Shown here one piece after another: positions 16,061 to 24,799 of a stretch of 34,839 nucleotides of DNA. A program made the position numbers and the translations under genes. Source of the stretch: an uncultured Verrucomicrobiota bacterium. GTDB taxonomy: Bacteria > Verrucomicrobiota > Kiritimatiellia > CAJWTS01. Each line of letters opens with the position of its first letter. Positions within the stretch are counted from its first letter, which is position 1. The notes under the pieces are model-generated. The model saw only the letters and a program-made list of their open reading frames with translations, was not told the origin of the DNA and searched no databases. The stretch spans positions 1-34,839 of the forward strand of contig CAJWTS010000042.1 in assembly GCA_913047795.1 (NCBI GenBank). Direction: 5' to 3'.

Positions 16061-17182
16061 ATGTCGGACGCGATTGATATTCTTCCGCCGGACCTGATCT
16101 GGCCCGCACGCACGGTAAGCGGCCGTGGCGCGGTCGAAACGTTAACGCAAGAATGCGCCGGGTTCGGCCGCCGCGGCATTCTGCTGCACGGCCACTCGCT
16201 GGTCGACGGAGATCATCTCTCGTCCATCATGGCAGGCTGTCCACCGAACGTCGCGGTGCTTCCGCTCTGCAGTCCCGGAGGCGAGCCGACGCTTGCCGAA
16301 CTTGATCGCCTGCTCGGCGAGGCGCGCGGTCATCGACCGGACTGGATTGCCGGTGTGGGAGGCGGCAGCACGATGGATCTCGCCAAGGCCATCGCCGGCC
16401 TGCTGCACACACGCGGCGAACTGGCGGAATACCATGATGGTGCCCCCCTGGACGCGCCGGCCATTCCGTTCGTTGCGGTACCGACGACAGCCGGGTCCGG
16501 ATCGGAAGCAACCATGGTGTCCGTCCTGATCAATGAAGCGGCGACTGTCAAGAAATCCATTCGAGACCCGGCACTCATGGCCCGGCTGGTGGTCCTCGAT
16601 CCCGGCCTGCTGTCCGATTGTCCCGCGACGGTCATTGCCCATTCGGGCATGGACGCCTTTGTGCAAGCCGTGGAAGCCTACTCGAGCTGCAAGGCCACCT
16701 GGTTAAGCGATCGACTGGCCCTGCAGGCGATCGAAATGATCAATGGCAGCATTGAAGCCTTCTACGCCACGCCATCCTCCGCGGCGGCAGACGCCATGCT
16801 GACGGCAAGCTACCTGACCGGACTCGCGTTCTCTTTCTGCCGTCTGGGTGCCGTACATGGACTTGCCCACCCGCTGGGCATTCGATATCGACAGGCACAT
16901 GGTCTGGTGTGCGCCGTTTGCCTTCCGCCGATCCTGGCGTTCAATCGCCCGGCGTTGGGGAAGAAGTATGAAGCCATGTGTGCGGCCGTGAGCGACGATC
17001 TGATTGAACGCACCGTGCACCTGTTGGCGTGTTTCGGAATGCGTTCGCCCTTTGCGGGAGCGGATGTCGTGGATCGTGAAGCGATCGTGAGCGAGACACT
17101 GGCCTCCGGTTCGACCGCGGCGAATCCGCGCCGGGTTACGGAAGCCGATGCGAATGAATTGCTGGATGCGATCTTCTCGTAA
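16061..17182 (+). CDS. Iron-type (group III) alcohol dehydrogenase
   Basis: An NAD(P)-dependent oxidoreductase of the Fe-ADH superfamily, 373 residues, typical length. The nucleotide site is VGGGSTMDLAKAIAG (about residue 99) with FVAVPTTAGSGSEAT after it. The metal region reads HSGMDAFVQAVEAY (about 193) and GAVHGLAHPLG...QAHG (about 263-281). By family alignment the ligands are Asp-His-His-His. Here the second ligand position ('THAIEAY' in FucO) is Gln in FVQAVEAY, a substitution also known in some subfamilies, so metal preference may differ. The start ATG 16061 (MSDAIDIL) is chosen because the family fold begins about 10 residues later. The substrate is unknown. Confidence 0.88.
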   Translation: MSDAIDILPPDLIWPARTVSGRGAVETLTQECAGFGRRGILLHGHSLVDGDHLSSIMAGCPPNVAVLPLCSPGGEPTLAELDRLLGEARGHRPDWIAGVGGGSTMDLAKAIAGLLHTRGELAEYHDGAPLDAPAIPFVAVPTTAGSGSEATMVSVLINEAATVKKSIRDPALMARLVVLDPGLLSDCPATVIAHSGMDAFVQAVEAYSSCKATWLSDRLALQAIEMINGSIEAFYATPSSAAADAMLTASYLTGLAFSFCRLGAVHGLAHPLGIRYRQAHGLVCAVCLPPILAFNRPALGKKYEAMCAAVSDDLIERTVHLLACFGMRSPFAGADVVDREAIVSETLASGSTAANPRRVTEADANELLDAIFS

Positions 17183-17200
17183 GAACAAGGATAGCGACGC

Positions 17201-17621
17201 ATGAGCGGTTCGGCTCCAGATAGAATGTGGCCATTCCAACACCGCGTGCTCAAAGCCGGCGAAGTCCTGTTCGGGGAAGGCAAAAGGGCTCACCAGGGAT
17301 TCATCATCGAAAGCGGTTCCGCATCGCTCTCCAGCGAGTCCCCGACGCAAAACGCGAGATCGTGGAGCGCTGCCTGTCCGATGATAAAATTGCCGCGCCC
17401 TGATTTCCGCGTTGTGCCGAAATGGGTGCCGCGTCGCGCTCGACGATTTCGGTACGAGTTACGATGGTTTGCAATACCTGAACAAATACGCCCCGGGCTA
17501 TCTCTACGCCCGGCCGCTACCCGCGGGCGAGGTGCGCAGTCAACTGACTTGGGCCGTGGTGGCCGAGCGGGCCACCACCGTCGACGTCGGTTGTCTCGTT
17601 CACGACTGCAATCGCAGCTGA
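17201..17621 (+). pseudogene. Decayed cNMP-binding / EAL-domain protein
   Basis: An ATG with AAGGA begins 18 bp after the dehydrogenase stop. The first ~45 residues look like the start of a cyclic-nucleotide-binding domain: RVLKAGEVLFGEGKRAHQGF then IIESGSASLSS. From 17338 the frame changes and the sequence jumps to the middle of an EAL (c-di-GMP phosphodiesterase) domain: REIVERCLSDDKIAA, then, after a one-base shift, LISALCRNGCRVALDDFGTS, then YDGLQYLNKYAP. This is fused directly to the late-domain motif GYLYARPLPAGEV, skipping the 'DYLKID' region. At least two internal deletions and two frameshifts are needed to explain it. It overlaps the end of the next, convergent gene. Confidence 0.75.
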
Positions 17622-18193
17622 AGTTTGCGCTCGTAGAGTTCCTCGGCCCGATGGGCACTATGCAGTTCCAGGGTGAGCGCAAACCCGGCATCCCGCGCAG
17701 GGTCACGTCCGCGGAAGGCACCATGCACCGCGTCGTCGTTCCAGCGCTTCGGCGGTATACCGGCCCATTGCAGAATCCATACGAGCAGGAACGGAAAGAT
17801 CACCGTATCCATGCATGCCGTGGGCAGATCATTCGTCAAAATGGTCCGGCCCGCATGACGCAATTGGAGTTGTACCGCCCCCGGCGGCCCGGCGGCCTCT
17901 AATTCCACCTCGGCTTCGCGAACCACGTCTTCCAGTCGCTCCCCGGCCAGAGCATCAAGCCCTTCCTGCAATCCCTGCTGCGGATCCAGCATCGCGGGCT
18001 GCAACCTGCGATCCGTCGTACACTGAAAAACGGCCTCGTCGCAATTCGGATAGTCCCGCGCTAGTTCGGCCAGGAACCCGGCCCAGAATTTGGCCGCCGA
18101 ATTCCCGCAGAAGGCGCCCCCAATCTGCAGTCCGCGGACGTCAGGCAGACCCCGCGCGGGATCCCCGGGGCGATCGTTCAAGAGGGCGGACAT
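17600..18193 (-). CDS. Hypothetical protein (197 residues)
   Basis: Not recognised. The frame is open for 197 codons. The composition is protein-like, with a C-terminal region RDAGFALTLELHSAHRAEEL followed by YERKLQLRLQS, and a hydrophobic segment in TVIFPFLLVWILQWAGIPP (about residue 130). The N-terminal part contains two isolated cysteines (FCGN, NCDE, then FQCT). There is no signal peptide. Its 3' end overlaps the tail of the decayed EAL gene by about 20 bp on the opposite strand. The start at 18193 has no strong ribosome site. It could be an accessory gene; no function can be given. Confidence 0.5.
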   Translation of the reverse strand: MSALLNDRPGDPARGLPDVRGLQIGGAFCGNSAAKFWAGFLAELARDYPNCDEAVFQCTTDRRLQPAMLDPQQGLQEGLDALAGERLEDVVREAEVELEAAGPPGAVQLQLRHAGRTILTNDLPTACMDTVIFPFLLVWILQWAGIPPKRWNDDAVHGAFRGRDPARDAGFALTLELHSAHRAEELYERKLQLRLQS

Positions 18194-18261
18194 AGCGGCA
18201 ATCTAGCGTGAACGGGGTTCCTGCGCCAATTCTTGCCCCCTCGAAAGAGAATAGCTTTTTA

Positions 18262-18289
18262 TTGCAAAGTACTTTTTATATGGCACACT
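18262..18289 (+). promoter_or_regulatory. Candidate promoter with AAAGTACTTT operator
   Basis: The perfect palindrome AAAGTACTTT (18266-18275) lies in an AT-rich patch and overlaps a possible -35 (TTGCAA, 18262-18267); a weak -10 (CACACT, 18284-18289) follows at 16 bp. Transcription would start about at the ATG at 18298, suggesting a leaderless mRNA. The winged-helix regulator encoded 235 bp downstream is the natural candidate to bind here (autoregulation). This is inferred from position and symmetry. Confidence 0.4.
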
Positions 18290-18297
18290 AGGCCCCG

Positions 18298-18529
18298 ATG
18301 ATTGCGAATCACATCCACGGCACCCTGGCCCTGATAGGCGCATTCGGCATGTCGCCCCCCGTCTCCCATCTGGCGGGGTGGGGCGTCGCGCTGGCGCTGG
18401 CCCGTGGTATCGTTCTCAATCCGTGGCCGATGGGAGTCGCTTTTCCCCGGCGAATGGGACGGCGGCCTGGGACTTTTAACCGATCGTGATCTGCATGCCC
18501 AAGAACCAACGGAAGCCGAAAAGGACTAG
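18298..18529 (+). pseudogene. Small gene upstream of the regulator, apparently frameshifted
   Basis: From ATG 18298 the frame reads MIANHIHGTLALIGAFGMSP and then a hydrophobic segment, GWGVALALA. After that the coding character moves to the +1 frame, which reads WPVVSFSIRGRWESLFPGEW, then DGGLGLLTDRDL, and ends in TEAEKD with a TAG at 18527-18529. That stop is 3 bp before the regulator's ATG, the spacing expected in an operon, which supports the +1 frame as real. One inserted or deleted base around 18390-18405 would restore a single product of about 77 residues with an N-terminal membrane helix. It is either a genuine mutation or a sequencing indel. Confidence 0.45.
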
Positions 18530-18532
18530 CGC

Positions 18533-18880
18533 ATGACAAGCAAGAAACAAGTACCGTACGCCGCCCTAAAGCGAATCTTTCACGAACCGAACCGCCTCGC
18601 GATCATGTCCGCCCTGGCGGGTGCCTCGAAAGGCTGCTCGTTTACCGATCTCAGGGGCGCGTGCGCGCTGACGGACGGTAACCTGAGCAGGCACCTGAAG
18701 GTTCTCGAGGAAGAGAAGGCCGTCCACATCGAGAAGGCCTTTGTAGGCGTCAAACCCCGCACGACCGCGACGCTCACCGACGACGGGCGGCAGCGGTTCA
18801 TGGTGTACCTGCAGGCCCTCGAGGAGGTCCTGCAGGCGGCGACACGCGCGATCCAGTCCGAGCCGCCGGCGACGGCCTAA
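18533..18880 (+). CDS. Winged-helix transcriptional regulator (ArsR/HTH_34-like)
   Basis: A 115-residue DNA-binding protein. The winged-helix fold is visible from FHEPNRLAIMSALAG through SFTDLRGACALTDGNLSRHL (the recognition helix around 'TDGNLSRHLKVLEE') to a wing strand GVKPRTTATLTDDGRQRF and a dimerising C-terminal helix. This is the pattern of the HTH_34 (PF13601) family, which lacks the metal cysteines of classic ArsR sensors. The start has AAGGA at a good distance. It probably binds the AAAGTACTTT palindrome 260 bp upstream and controls the small upstream gene, itself and perhaps the membrane-protein gene downstream. The inducer is unknown. Confidence 0.85.
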   Translation: MTSKKQVPYAALKRIFHEPNRLAIMSALAGASKGCSFTDLRGACALTDGNLSRHLKVLEEEKAVHIEKAFVGVKPRTTATLTDDGRQRFMVYLQALEEVLQAATRAIQSEPPATA

Positions 18881-18975
18881 AGCGGTTAACAGCGCGACGT
18901 CCTATGCGGTCCGGCGCGCTATCACAGCCACGCGGCTCAACGGCATCTGACCCGATCATGCAACCCCCACGACTT

Positions 18976-20064
18976 ATGATACGAACGTTGCTCACGATTC
19001 TGCTTCTGGCCGCCATGCTGATCGGACTGCCGCTCGCCGGTGTCGCGCTCCAGGGCCGTTCACTGCAAACGTTTACCGAGTTCCCGCCGCTGACCCGCTA
19101 CGTTGAGCATGCCCCGTTCAGCTGGATGGCATTCAGCCTGCTGGCCCTCGCCATACTGGTCTTCGTGCTGCCGTTCGATTTCCGCACGTTCCGCGCCCGC
19201 GAATCGCGGGCCCGACCTGTCGCGCCATTCCCGCGTTGGGGTTGGGCCGGGGTGGGGCTGGGCATGACGGCCTGGGTCGTGACCTGGACACGCATGCCCG
19301 CGTTGGCGCCCCTTCAGCCCTTTACTTTCACACCGCTCTGGATCGGCTACATCATCACCGTCAACGCGCTCACCTACCGCCTGGCAGGCCGCTGCATGAT
19401 GACGCAGCGCCCGCGGTTCTTCGGCGGTCTCTTTTTTCTGAGTGCGGGCTTCTGGTGGTTCTTCGAATACCTGAACCGCTTCGTTCAGAACTGGTACTAC
19501 ACCGGCCTCGGCACCTTCTCGCCGCTCGCCTATTTCGGGTACGCCACGTTCCCGTTCGCGACGGTCCTTCCGGCCGTACTCGGCACCTACGAGTTTCTCG
19601 CCGCCGATCCACGCCGCGGAGCCGGGCTGGATGATTTCCCCGCCATTCGCCTGCGGCATCCACGTCTCGGTGCGGCGCTGACGCTGTCCCTCGCGGCCGC
19701 CGGCCTGGCCGGGATCGGGGTCTGGCCAGACTACCTGTTTCCGCTCCTGTGGGTGGCGCCGCTCTATATCGTGACCCCGGTTGAGGTTCTCGCGGGACGC
19801 GAATCTCTGCTGGCGCCCATCGGGCGCGGACACTGGCGCCAGGCCTATCTACTCGCCGCCGCCGCCCTGGTTTGCGGTTTCTTCTGGGAGATGTGGAACT
19901 ACGGCAGCGTGGCGCGCTGGATTTACGAGGTGCCGTATGTCGGTGGCGTTCGCCTGTTCGAGATGCCGCTCCTTGGCTACGCCGGGTACCTGCCGTTCGG
20001 CCTCCAGTGTGCGGTGATCGCGCGGCTCTTCTTCCCGGATCAGGAAGACTTCTTCAGCCGCTGA
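18976..20064 (+). CDS. Multi-pass membrane protein of unknown function
   Basis: About 362 residues from ATG 18976 (MIRTLLTILLLAAMLIGLPL); ATG 18958 is an alternative. Around nine hydrophobic segments are visible, among them FSLLALAILVFVLPF, WIGYIITVNALTY, FGGLFFLSAGFWWFFEYLNR, LTLSLAAAGLAGIGVWP and AYLLAAAALVCGFFWEMWNY. Repeated aromatic/acidic words in membrane segments (FEYLNRF, FFWEMWNYGS) could form an internal site. I do not recognise the family. It lies 95 bp after the winged-helix gene on the same strand and may be its target. Its 3' end overlaps the convergent coiled-coil gene by 25 bp. Confidence 0.7.
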   Translation: MIRTLLTILLLAAMLIGLPLAGVALQGRSLQTFTEFPPLTRYVEHAPFSWMAFSLLALAILVFVLPFDFRTFRARESRARPVAPFPRWGWAGVGLGMTAWVVTWTRMPALAPLQPFTFTPLWIGYIITVNALTYRLAGRCMMTQRPRFFGGLFFLSAGFWWFFEYLNRFVQNWYYTGLGTFSPLAYFGYATFPFATVLPAVLGTYEFLAADPRRGAGLDDFPAIRLRHPRLGAALTLSLAAAGLAGIGVWPDYLFPLLWVAPLYIVTPVEVLAGRESLLAPIGRGHWRQAYLLAAAALVCGFFWEMWNYGSVARWIYEVPYVGGVRLFEMPLLGYAGYLPFGLQCAVIARLFFPDQEDFFSR

Positions 20065-23000
20065 GCGAGTTGGCTCCGCACGGACTGCGGCGGTGCCGGG
20101 ATCGACACCTGCCTGGGCGGCTTCCCGGTCTTCGCCCCGGGCTTACGCAACTCCGCTATCGTCTTCTCGAGATCGCTCACGCGTTTGCGTTCGCCGTCCA
20201 GGTCGCGCCGGAGCATCTCGGCATCGCCGGTCGAGCCGGGCATGCCCGGCGGTTCGGCGATGGCGGCGAGAATATCAGGCGCTGGAATCTTATCTGCCGT
20301 GAACACACCCTTCGTCGCGCGGTGCATGATCTTCGCGTTGGGAGCCGCCAGGCCGTCGTCGATCAAATCCGAGATGGCCAGGATATGGAGCGGCCCGTAG
20401 GAGGATCCGTCGAGGAGTTCAACCGACCACTCCATCTTCAGCTCCGGAATCTGGTCCACCGTGCGCCATATCTTCTTGTCCTCGGATAACGCGTATCCGG
20501 GACCGATGCGGCACTGCGTGGCCCAGTCCACGATCTCGTTGATGGCAACCGGGCCGTAGACACTGCCATCGTCCGATTTCACGAACCATGACATGGTGAG
20601 CGTCGCGACGGCGGAATGCATGGCGGGCTCGCCGACTCGCTGCGGTTCGGCCGCCTTCTTCGCCAGTTCCGCAATCTTACGCTCCTCATCCTTCAAGCGG
20701 GCGGCGGCATCCTCCGCGAGCTTCTCGGCGGACTTCAGTTTTTCTTCGAGTGTCGCGACCTTGCCTTCAAGCTCGCTCATTTTCGCCTTGGCCGTGCCTT
20801 GCCTGACGACAGGCGGGGCAATCACGGGGCTCACCAGGGCCTCGACGATCTCCGCCGGCGGGATGCGATCAATCGTCGATTCCTTGCCGGTCGGCGTGTG
20901 TACAATTTTCGCCGTGGGCGATGCCATCTTGTTCTCGACCAGGTCCTGGATCGCAAGAATATGCAGCGGCCCATACAAGGCCCCGCCCTCCAGTTCGACC
21001 TTCCATTCCATCGCCAGCCCCGGCAGTTCTTCGGCCGGCAGCCACGTCTTCTTATCCTGCGAAAACTGGTGCTCGGGCGCAACGCGCGCCTGGGCCGCCC
21101 AGTCGCACAAGTCGGCGAGCTTCGTGGGACCAAACACCACACCGTCTTCGGACTTCATGAACCACTTGGCATCCATGGCGCGCGCGGGGCGTGACGCCTT
21201 CTTGAGCCGGTCCTCGAGGTCGGCCACCTTCTTGTCGCCGTCTTTCAGCTTCGCGGTCAGGTCCTTCACCTTGCCGTCGGTCGCGGCGTTGCGCTTCTCG
21301 AGATCCTCGTAGCGCGCACCCAATTTAACGTCAGCCCCGGCTGCGGCATCGGACGGCCCGATTGCCCGGGCGCGTTCGGCGCCGTCATAAAGCACACCAC
21401 TGGCCAGAGCCTCGACTATTTCCGCGGGCGGAATGCGGTCGATCGTGGATTCTTTGCCCGTGGGGTCATGCAAGATCTTGGCCTGGGGCGAGGCCATTTC
21501 GTTCTCAACCAGGTCCTGGATCGCCAGGATGTGCAGCGGGCCGTACATGCTGCCGTCGTCCAGCGCGACCCGCCAATCCATCTCCAGCTCGGGCAGGGCC
21601 TCGGCCGGGATCCAGTCCTGCTTGTCCCGCGAGAGGGAATAGCCCGGCGCGATGCGCGCATCGATTGCCCAATGACGCAACTCGGCAAGTTTAACCGGCC
21701 CGTAGATCTGGTCTTCGTCAGAACGGACGTACCATTTCTCGTGGGTCTCCGGCATCTTCTCGCTTTTCGCAGCCGCAACAACCACGGCAAGCTGCGTCTC
21801 CTGCCGTTTCTGTGCGTCCATCTGTTTTTTGGCCTTTTGCTTCTCGGCGCGCAAGGCCGCGACTTCATCCCGTAGTTTATCGCGCCCCGCCTTGATCTTC
21901 GTCAGCTCGCTCTCCGCCGCCTCGCGCGCGGCGACCGCGCCCGCAAGATCCGCTGTCAATTTCTGGCTGCGCTTATCGATTTCCGCGCGCAGCTTCTGAT
22001 CTTGCTCGAGTTCGGCCTGCGCCTCCTCGACGATACGCGTCTTTGCCCGCAGCAGTTCCTGAAGCTCCTCGAACTGCGAATCGAACGTGTTCTCTTTTTC
22101 GGATAGGGCCTCTTTGGCTTCGACATGCTGCCGCTGTTCGGCATCGAGTTCGGCCAGCGTGGCCGCCAGTTGGCGTCCCGTGTCGTCCGCCTTCTCCTGA
22201 AGTTCCGCAAGCTGTTGGGCGCGCTCCGCCTCCGCCGCATCCACCTTGCTCTGGAACGCCGCGCTGGCGGCCTGGCCCGCTTCCAACGCCTCGCGCGCGT
22301 CGATCGCATCGCGCGCCTGCTTCTCAATCTCCTCGCGCAGTTCTTGAATATGTCGATTCAATTCCTCCTGCGTCTGGCGCCCGCGATCGGCCGCTTCCTT
22401 GTCACGCTCGGCCTGCGCCGCCAGCTCTTTTTCGAATTCGTCCTGCAGTGTCTTGAGTTTGCCCTCGGCACCCCGGGAGGCATCGTGAAGCCGGGAGACT
22501 TCGTCGTTCAGGGCCGTCACCTGCTCCTGATTCTCGGTATCGTACTTCTCCGCCGAGGCGGCCATCCGCGCCTGCTCCTGGATCAGGGTTTGCTTCTCCT
22601 CCTGAAGGCTGTTCAGGTTATGCATCACGTCGCGCATGCGCTGTTCGTGCGATTCCTGCGTCTTGCGATGAAGGGTCTTCTCGGCTTCGAGTTCGCGTAT
22701 GGATTCTTCAACGCGCGCAAAGGCCTGGTCCGATTCTCGTGTCATGCGCGCAACCGTTTCGCGTAACTCGCGATCCTGGGAAGCGAACAGTTCGGCCTGG
22801 GCCCGGTGCTCCAGCTTGACCAGCTTCAATGTCTCCGACCGTTTTCCGATTTCGTCCGTCAGGCGCCCAACCTCGTCGCGGTGCTCGGACGCAAGGCTTT
22901 CAATTCGCCCCTGCGCGGTGGCGAGGGCCTGCGCGGTGGTCGCCAACTCCTCGCGCAACGCCGCGTCACTGCGCCCCACTTCGGCCAGCTGTTCCTCGAC

Positions 23001-24497
23001 GGTCGCAAGTTGAGTCCCAAGCGCCTGTTTTTCGGCCAGCTCGCCTTGCATCTGTTCGAGTGCCACCTTCGACGCAGCGGCTTCAGACTGCAGGGAAACC
23101 GCCTGATCCGCGAGCTGCTGTTCGACCCCGGGCAGACGCTCGACCGCGGCCTGTTTTTCGGCCAGCGCTTCCTGCAGCTGCGCCATTTGCGCCTGCGCGC
23201 GCTCGACCGCGGCCCGCCGCTCCGTAAGCTGTTCGGCAAGTTGCGCTTTCTCTGCCGCATGTTCGTCGGCCAGGCGCGTCAGCGTCTGCGTGTGCGCCTG
23301 CGCCGCCTCACGCGCCTGCTTCACGAGCTCTTCCTTTTCCGACTCGGTCTGTGCATGCGCGGTGGCGCTCGCCTTCTGGGCCGCGGCCAGCGCGGCGAGC
23401 TGTTGTTCAGCACCGGGCAGCCGCTCGGCCAGCTCCTGTTGTTCGGCCAGGTTCTCCCGCACATCAGCGAGTTCGGCCCGCGTGGTCTGAATATCGGATT
23501 GCAGATTTGCGATTGCTTCGTCGCGCCGCGTCTTTTCCGCGACGCGTTCCGTGGACATCGTCTCGTTTTGGTTACGGGCGCCGGCGAGATCCTGGCGCGT
23601 CGATTCCAGCGCCTGCGTGGTCTCCTGCAGCTGCTTAGAAACGGCGTCGAAACGGCCGGTCAACTCGGTCTCGCGCTTGCTCTCGGCGAGTCGCGATTCA
23701 ACCTGCTGCGCGCGTTCGAGGCCGAGGTCCTCCTGGGCACGTTGAAATCGCTCCTTGAGCGTGACGGCCTCGCCCTCCATGCGCGCGGCCTTGTCGAGCA
23801 GTGCCTCGGACTGTTCGCCGCTTGAGCGTTCGACGGCGGAGCGGCGCGAGACCTCGTCGCCGAGCGAACTGCGGGCGGCCTCGCATGCCTGCTCCGCCGC
23901 CTGAAGCCGTTGCTGCAGCGTCTGCACCTGGCTCTGCAGCGTGACCTCTTTCTTGGCCCTGTTACGCTCCTGCTCTTCGCGCTCCGCCCGGTACCGTTCA
24001 AGCCGGCCGCCGGCATCGGTGCTCTCTTGCTCAAGACGCAGGCGCGTTTTGTTCTCGTCGTAGTACTTGTCGCGCCAGTTGGAGTCGCCCGCCTGGCGAA
24101 CCGCCGGCGGCGGCCGCTTGAGGTCCTCGGCCGGTTTCAAGACCTCGCTGACGTTGAGTGTGCGGCCCGTCGAGCGATTGGTCAGGGTCGCGTTGGGCTG
24201 TAGGACCTCGTCCTTCACCAACTGTGAGGCCGCCATCAGGTTGAAGGGGCCATACGCCTCGCCGTCGGACAGTTCCGCCATCCACTCCATGCGCAACGCC
24301 GGCACGTCTTCGGCCGGCGTCCAGTTCTCGCCGTCCTCGGAAATCATGTTGCCGGCGACGATGCGGCTCTGCGTCGACCAGTCATAGAGCACGGCGAAGC
24401 GCTCGGGACCGTAGACGGTGCCGTCCTCAACGCGGACATGCCACGTAGAGGCACCTCCGGATTCCGGTTTCTTTTCCTTTTTACGGGCCGCCGACAC
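20040..24497 (-). CDS. Giant coiled-coil protein with four paired GYF_2-like 'YGP' modules
   Basis: 1485 residues from a GTG start (24497). Module 1 (about residues 17-125) begins STWHVRVEDGTVYGPERF and has a second YGP (EAYGPFNLMA). A long heptad-type coiled coil rich in Glu, Gln, Ala and Arg follows (about 130-900). Modules 2-4 start near residues 920 (KWYVRSDEDQIYGPVKL), 1110 (KWFMKSEDGVVFGPTKL) and 1301 (SWFVKSDDGSVYGPVAI), separated by short coiled coils. Each module is about 110 residues and has two GYF_2-like halves: 'W.V.S.DG.vYGP...L..W....RI.P...S.D...W' and 'M.W.v.L..G..YGPLHILAI.DL'. GYF_2 domains usually bind peptides. There is no signal peptide, so it is probably a cytoplasmic scaffold. 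Its function is unknown. Confidence 0.85.
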   Translation of the reverse strand: MSAARKKEKKPESGGASTWHVRVEDGTVYGPERFAVLYDWSTQSRIVAGNMISEDGENWTPAEDVPALRMEWMAELSDGEAYGPFNLMAASQLVKDEVLQPNATLTNRSTGRTLNVSEVLKPAEDLKRPPPAVRQAGDSNWRDKYYDENKTRLRLEQESTDAGGRLERYRAEREEQERNRAKKEVTLQSQVQTLQQRLQAAEQACEAARSSLGDEVSRRSAVERSSGEQSEALLDKAARMEGEAVTLKERFQRAQEDLGLERAQQVESRLAESKRETELTGRFDAVSKQLQETTQALESTRQDLAGARNQNETMSTERVAEKTRRDEAIANLQSDIQTTRAELADVRENLAEQQELAERLPGAEQQLAALAAAQKASATAHAQTESEKEELVKQAREAAQAHTQTLTRLADEHAAEKAQLAEQLTERRAAVERAQAQMAQLQEALAEKQAAVERLPGVEQQLADQAVSLQSEAAASKVALEQMQGELAEKQALGTQLATVEEQLAEVGRSDAALREELATTAQALATAQGRIESLASEHRDEVGRLTDEIGKRSETLKLVKLEHRAQAELFASQDRELRETVARMTRESDQAFARVEESIRELEAEKTLHRKTQESHEQRMRDVMHNLNSLQEEKQTLIQEQARMAASAEKYDTENQEQVTALNDEVSRLHDASRGAEGKLKTLQDEFEKELAAQAERDKEAADRGRQTQEELNRHIQELREEIEKQARDAIDAREALEAGQAASAAFQSKVDAAEAERAQQLAELQEKADDTGRQLAATLAELDAEQRQHVEAKEALSEKENTFDSQFEELQELLRAKTRIVEEAQAELEQDQKLRAEIDKRSQKLTADLAGAVAAREAAESELTKIKAGRDKLRDEVAALRAEKQKAKKQMDAQKRQETQLAVVVAAAKSEKMPETHEKWYVRSDEDQIYGPVKLAELRHWAIDARIAPGYSLSRDKQDWIPAEALPELEMDWRVALDDGSMYGPLHILAIQDLVENEMASPQAKILHDPTGKESTIDRIPPAEIVEALASGVLYDGAERARAIGPSDAAAGADVKLGARYEDLEKRNAATDGKVKDLTAKLKDGDKKVADLEDRLKKASRPARAMDAKWFMKSEDGVVFGPTKLADLCDWAAQARVAPEHQFSQDKKTWLPAEELPGLAMEWKVELEGGALYGPLHILAIQDLVENKMASPTAKIVHTPTGKESTIDRIPPAEIVEALVSPVIAPPVVRQGTAKAKMSELEGKVATLEEKLKSAEKLAEDAAARLKDEERKIAELAKKAAEPQRVGEPAMHSAVATLTMSWFVKSDDGSVYGPVAINEIVDWATQCRIGPGYALSEDKKIWRTVDQIPELKMEWSVELLDGSSYGPLHILAISDLIDDGLAAPNAKIMHRATKGVFTADKIPAPDILAAIAEPPGMPGSTGDAEMLRRDLDGERKRVSDLEKTIAELRKPGAKTGKPPRQVSIPAPPQSVRSQLAQRLKKSS

Positions 24498-24551
24498 CTG
24501 AGATCTGCCTTCGCTTTTGCGTTATTCGATATTCGCGCGGGAACTGGTTAG

Positions 24552-24579
24552 TTTATACAGGTTGCGCAATCGGACGCAA
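24552..24579 (-). promoter_or_regulatory. Candidate promoter of the coiled-coil gene
   Basis: On the minus strand TTGCGT (24579-24574) and TATAAA (24557-24552) are separated by 16 bp, about 55 bp upstream of the GTG start. The remainder of the 302-bp divergent region (24498-24799) shows no gene; the histidine-kinase promoter is not evident. Confidence 0.4.
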
Positions 24580-24799
24580 CTCGTCCCTGTTCCCGGCCGG
24601 AAGAGGCCATTCTGGCGCGATTATTGCGGGTGAAATCGGCTTGCCCGCTGGGCGCGACGCCGAATGGCCATGCCGGCGACTGAAGCCAGAGCTTGAACCC
24701 TGATGCAACGCTCATGCATAGTCCGCTCTTCGCCGGGTCCGCTACCGGACCACCCCGGCAACAATCGTGTCGGCTTGGAACGGGGCCGCCCAGGAACAA

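Noticed and set aside
22806..23825. A 339-codon + strand frame, and others at 20593-21312 and 22125-22766
   Set aside because: They mirror the low-complexity coiled-coil gene on the minus strand and have Leu/Arg-rich, motif-free translations.
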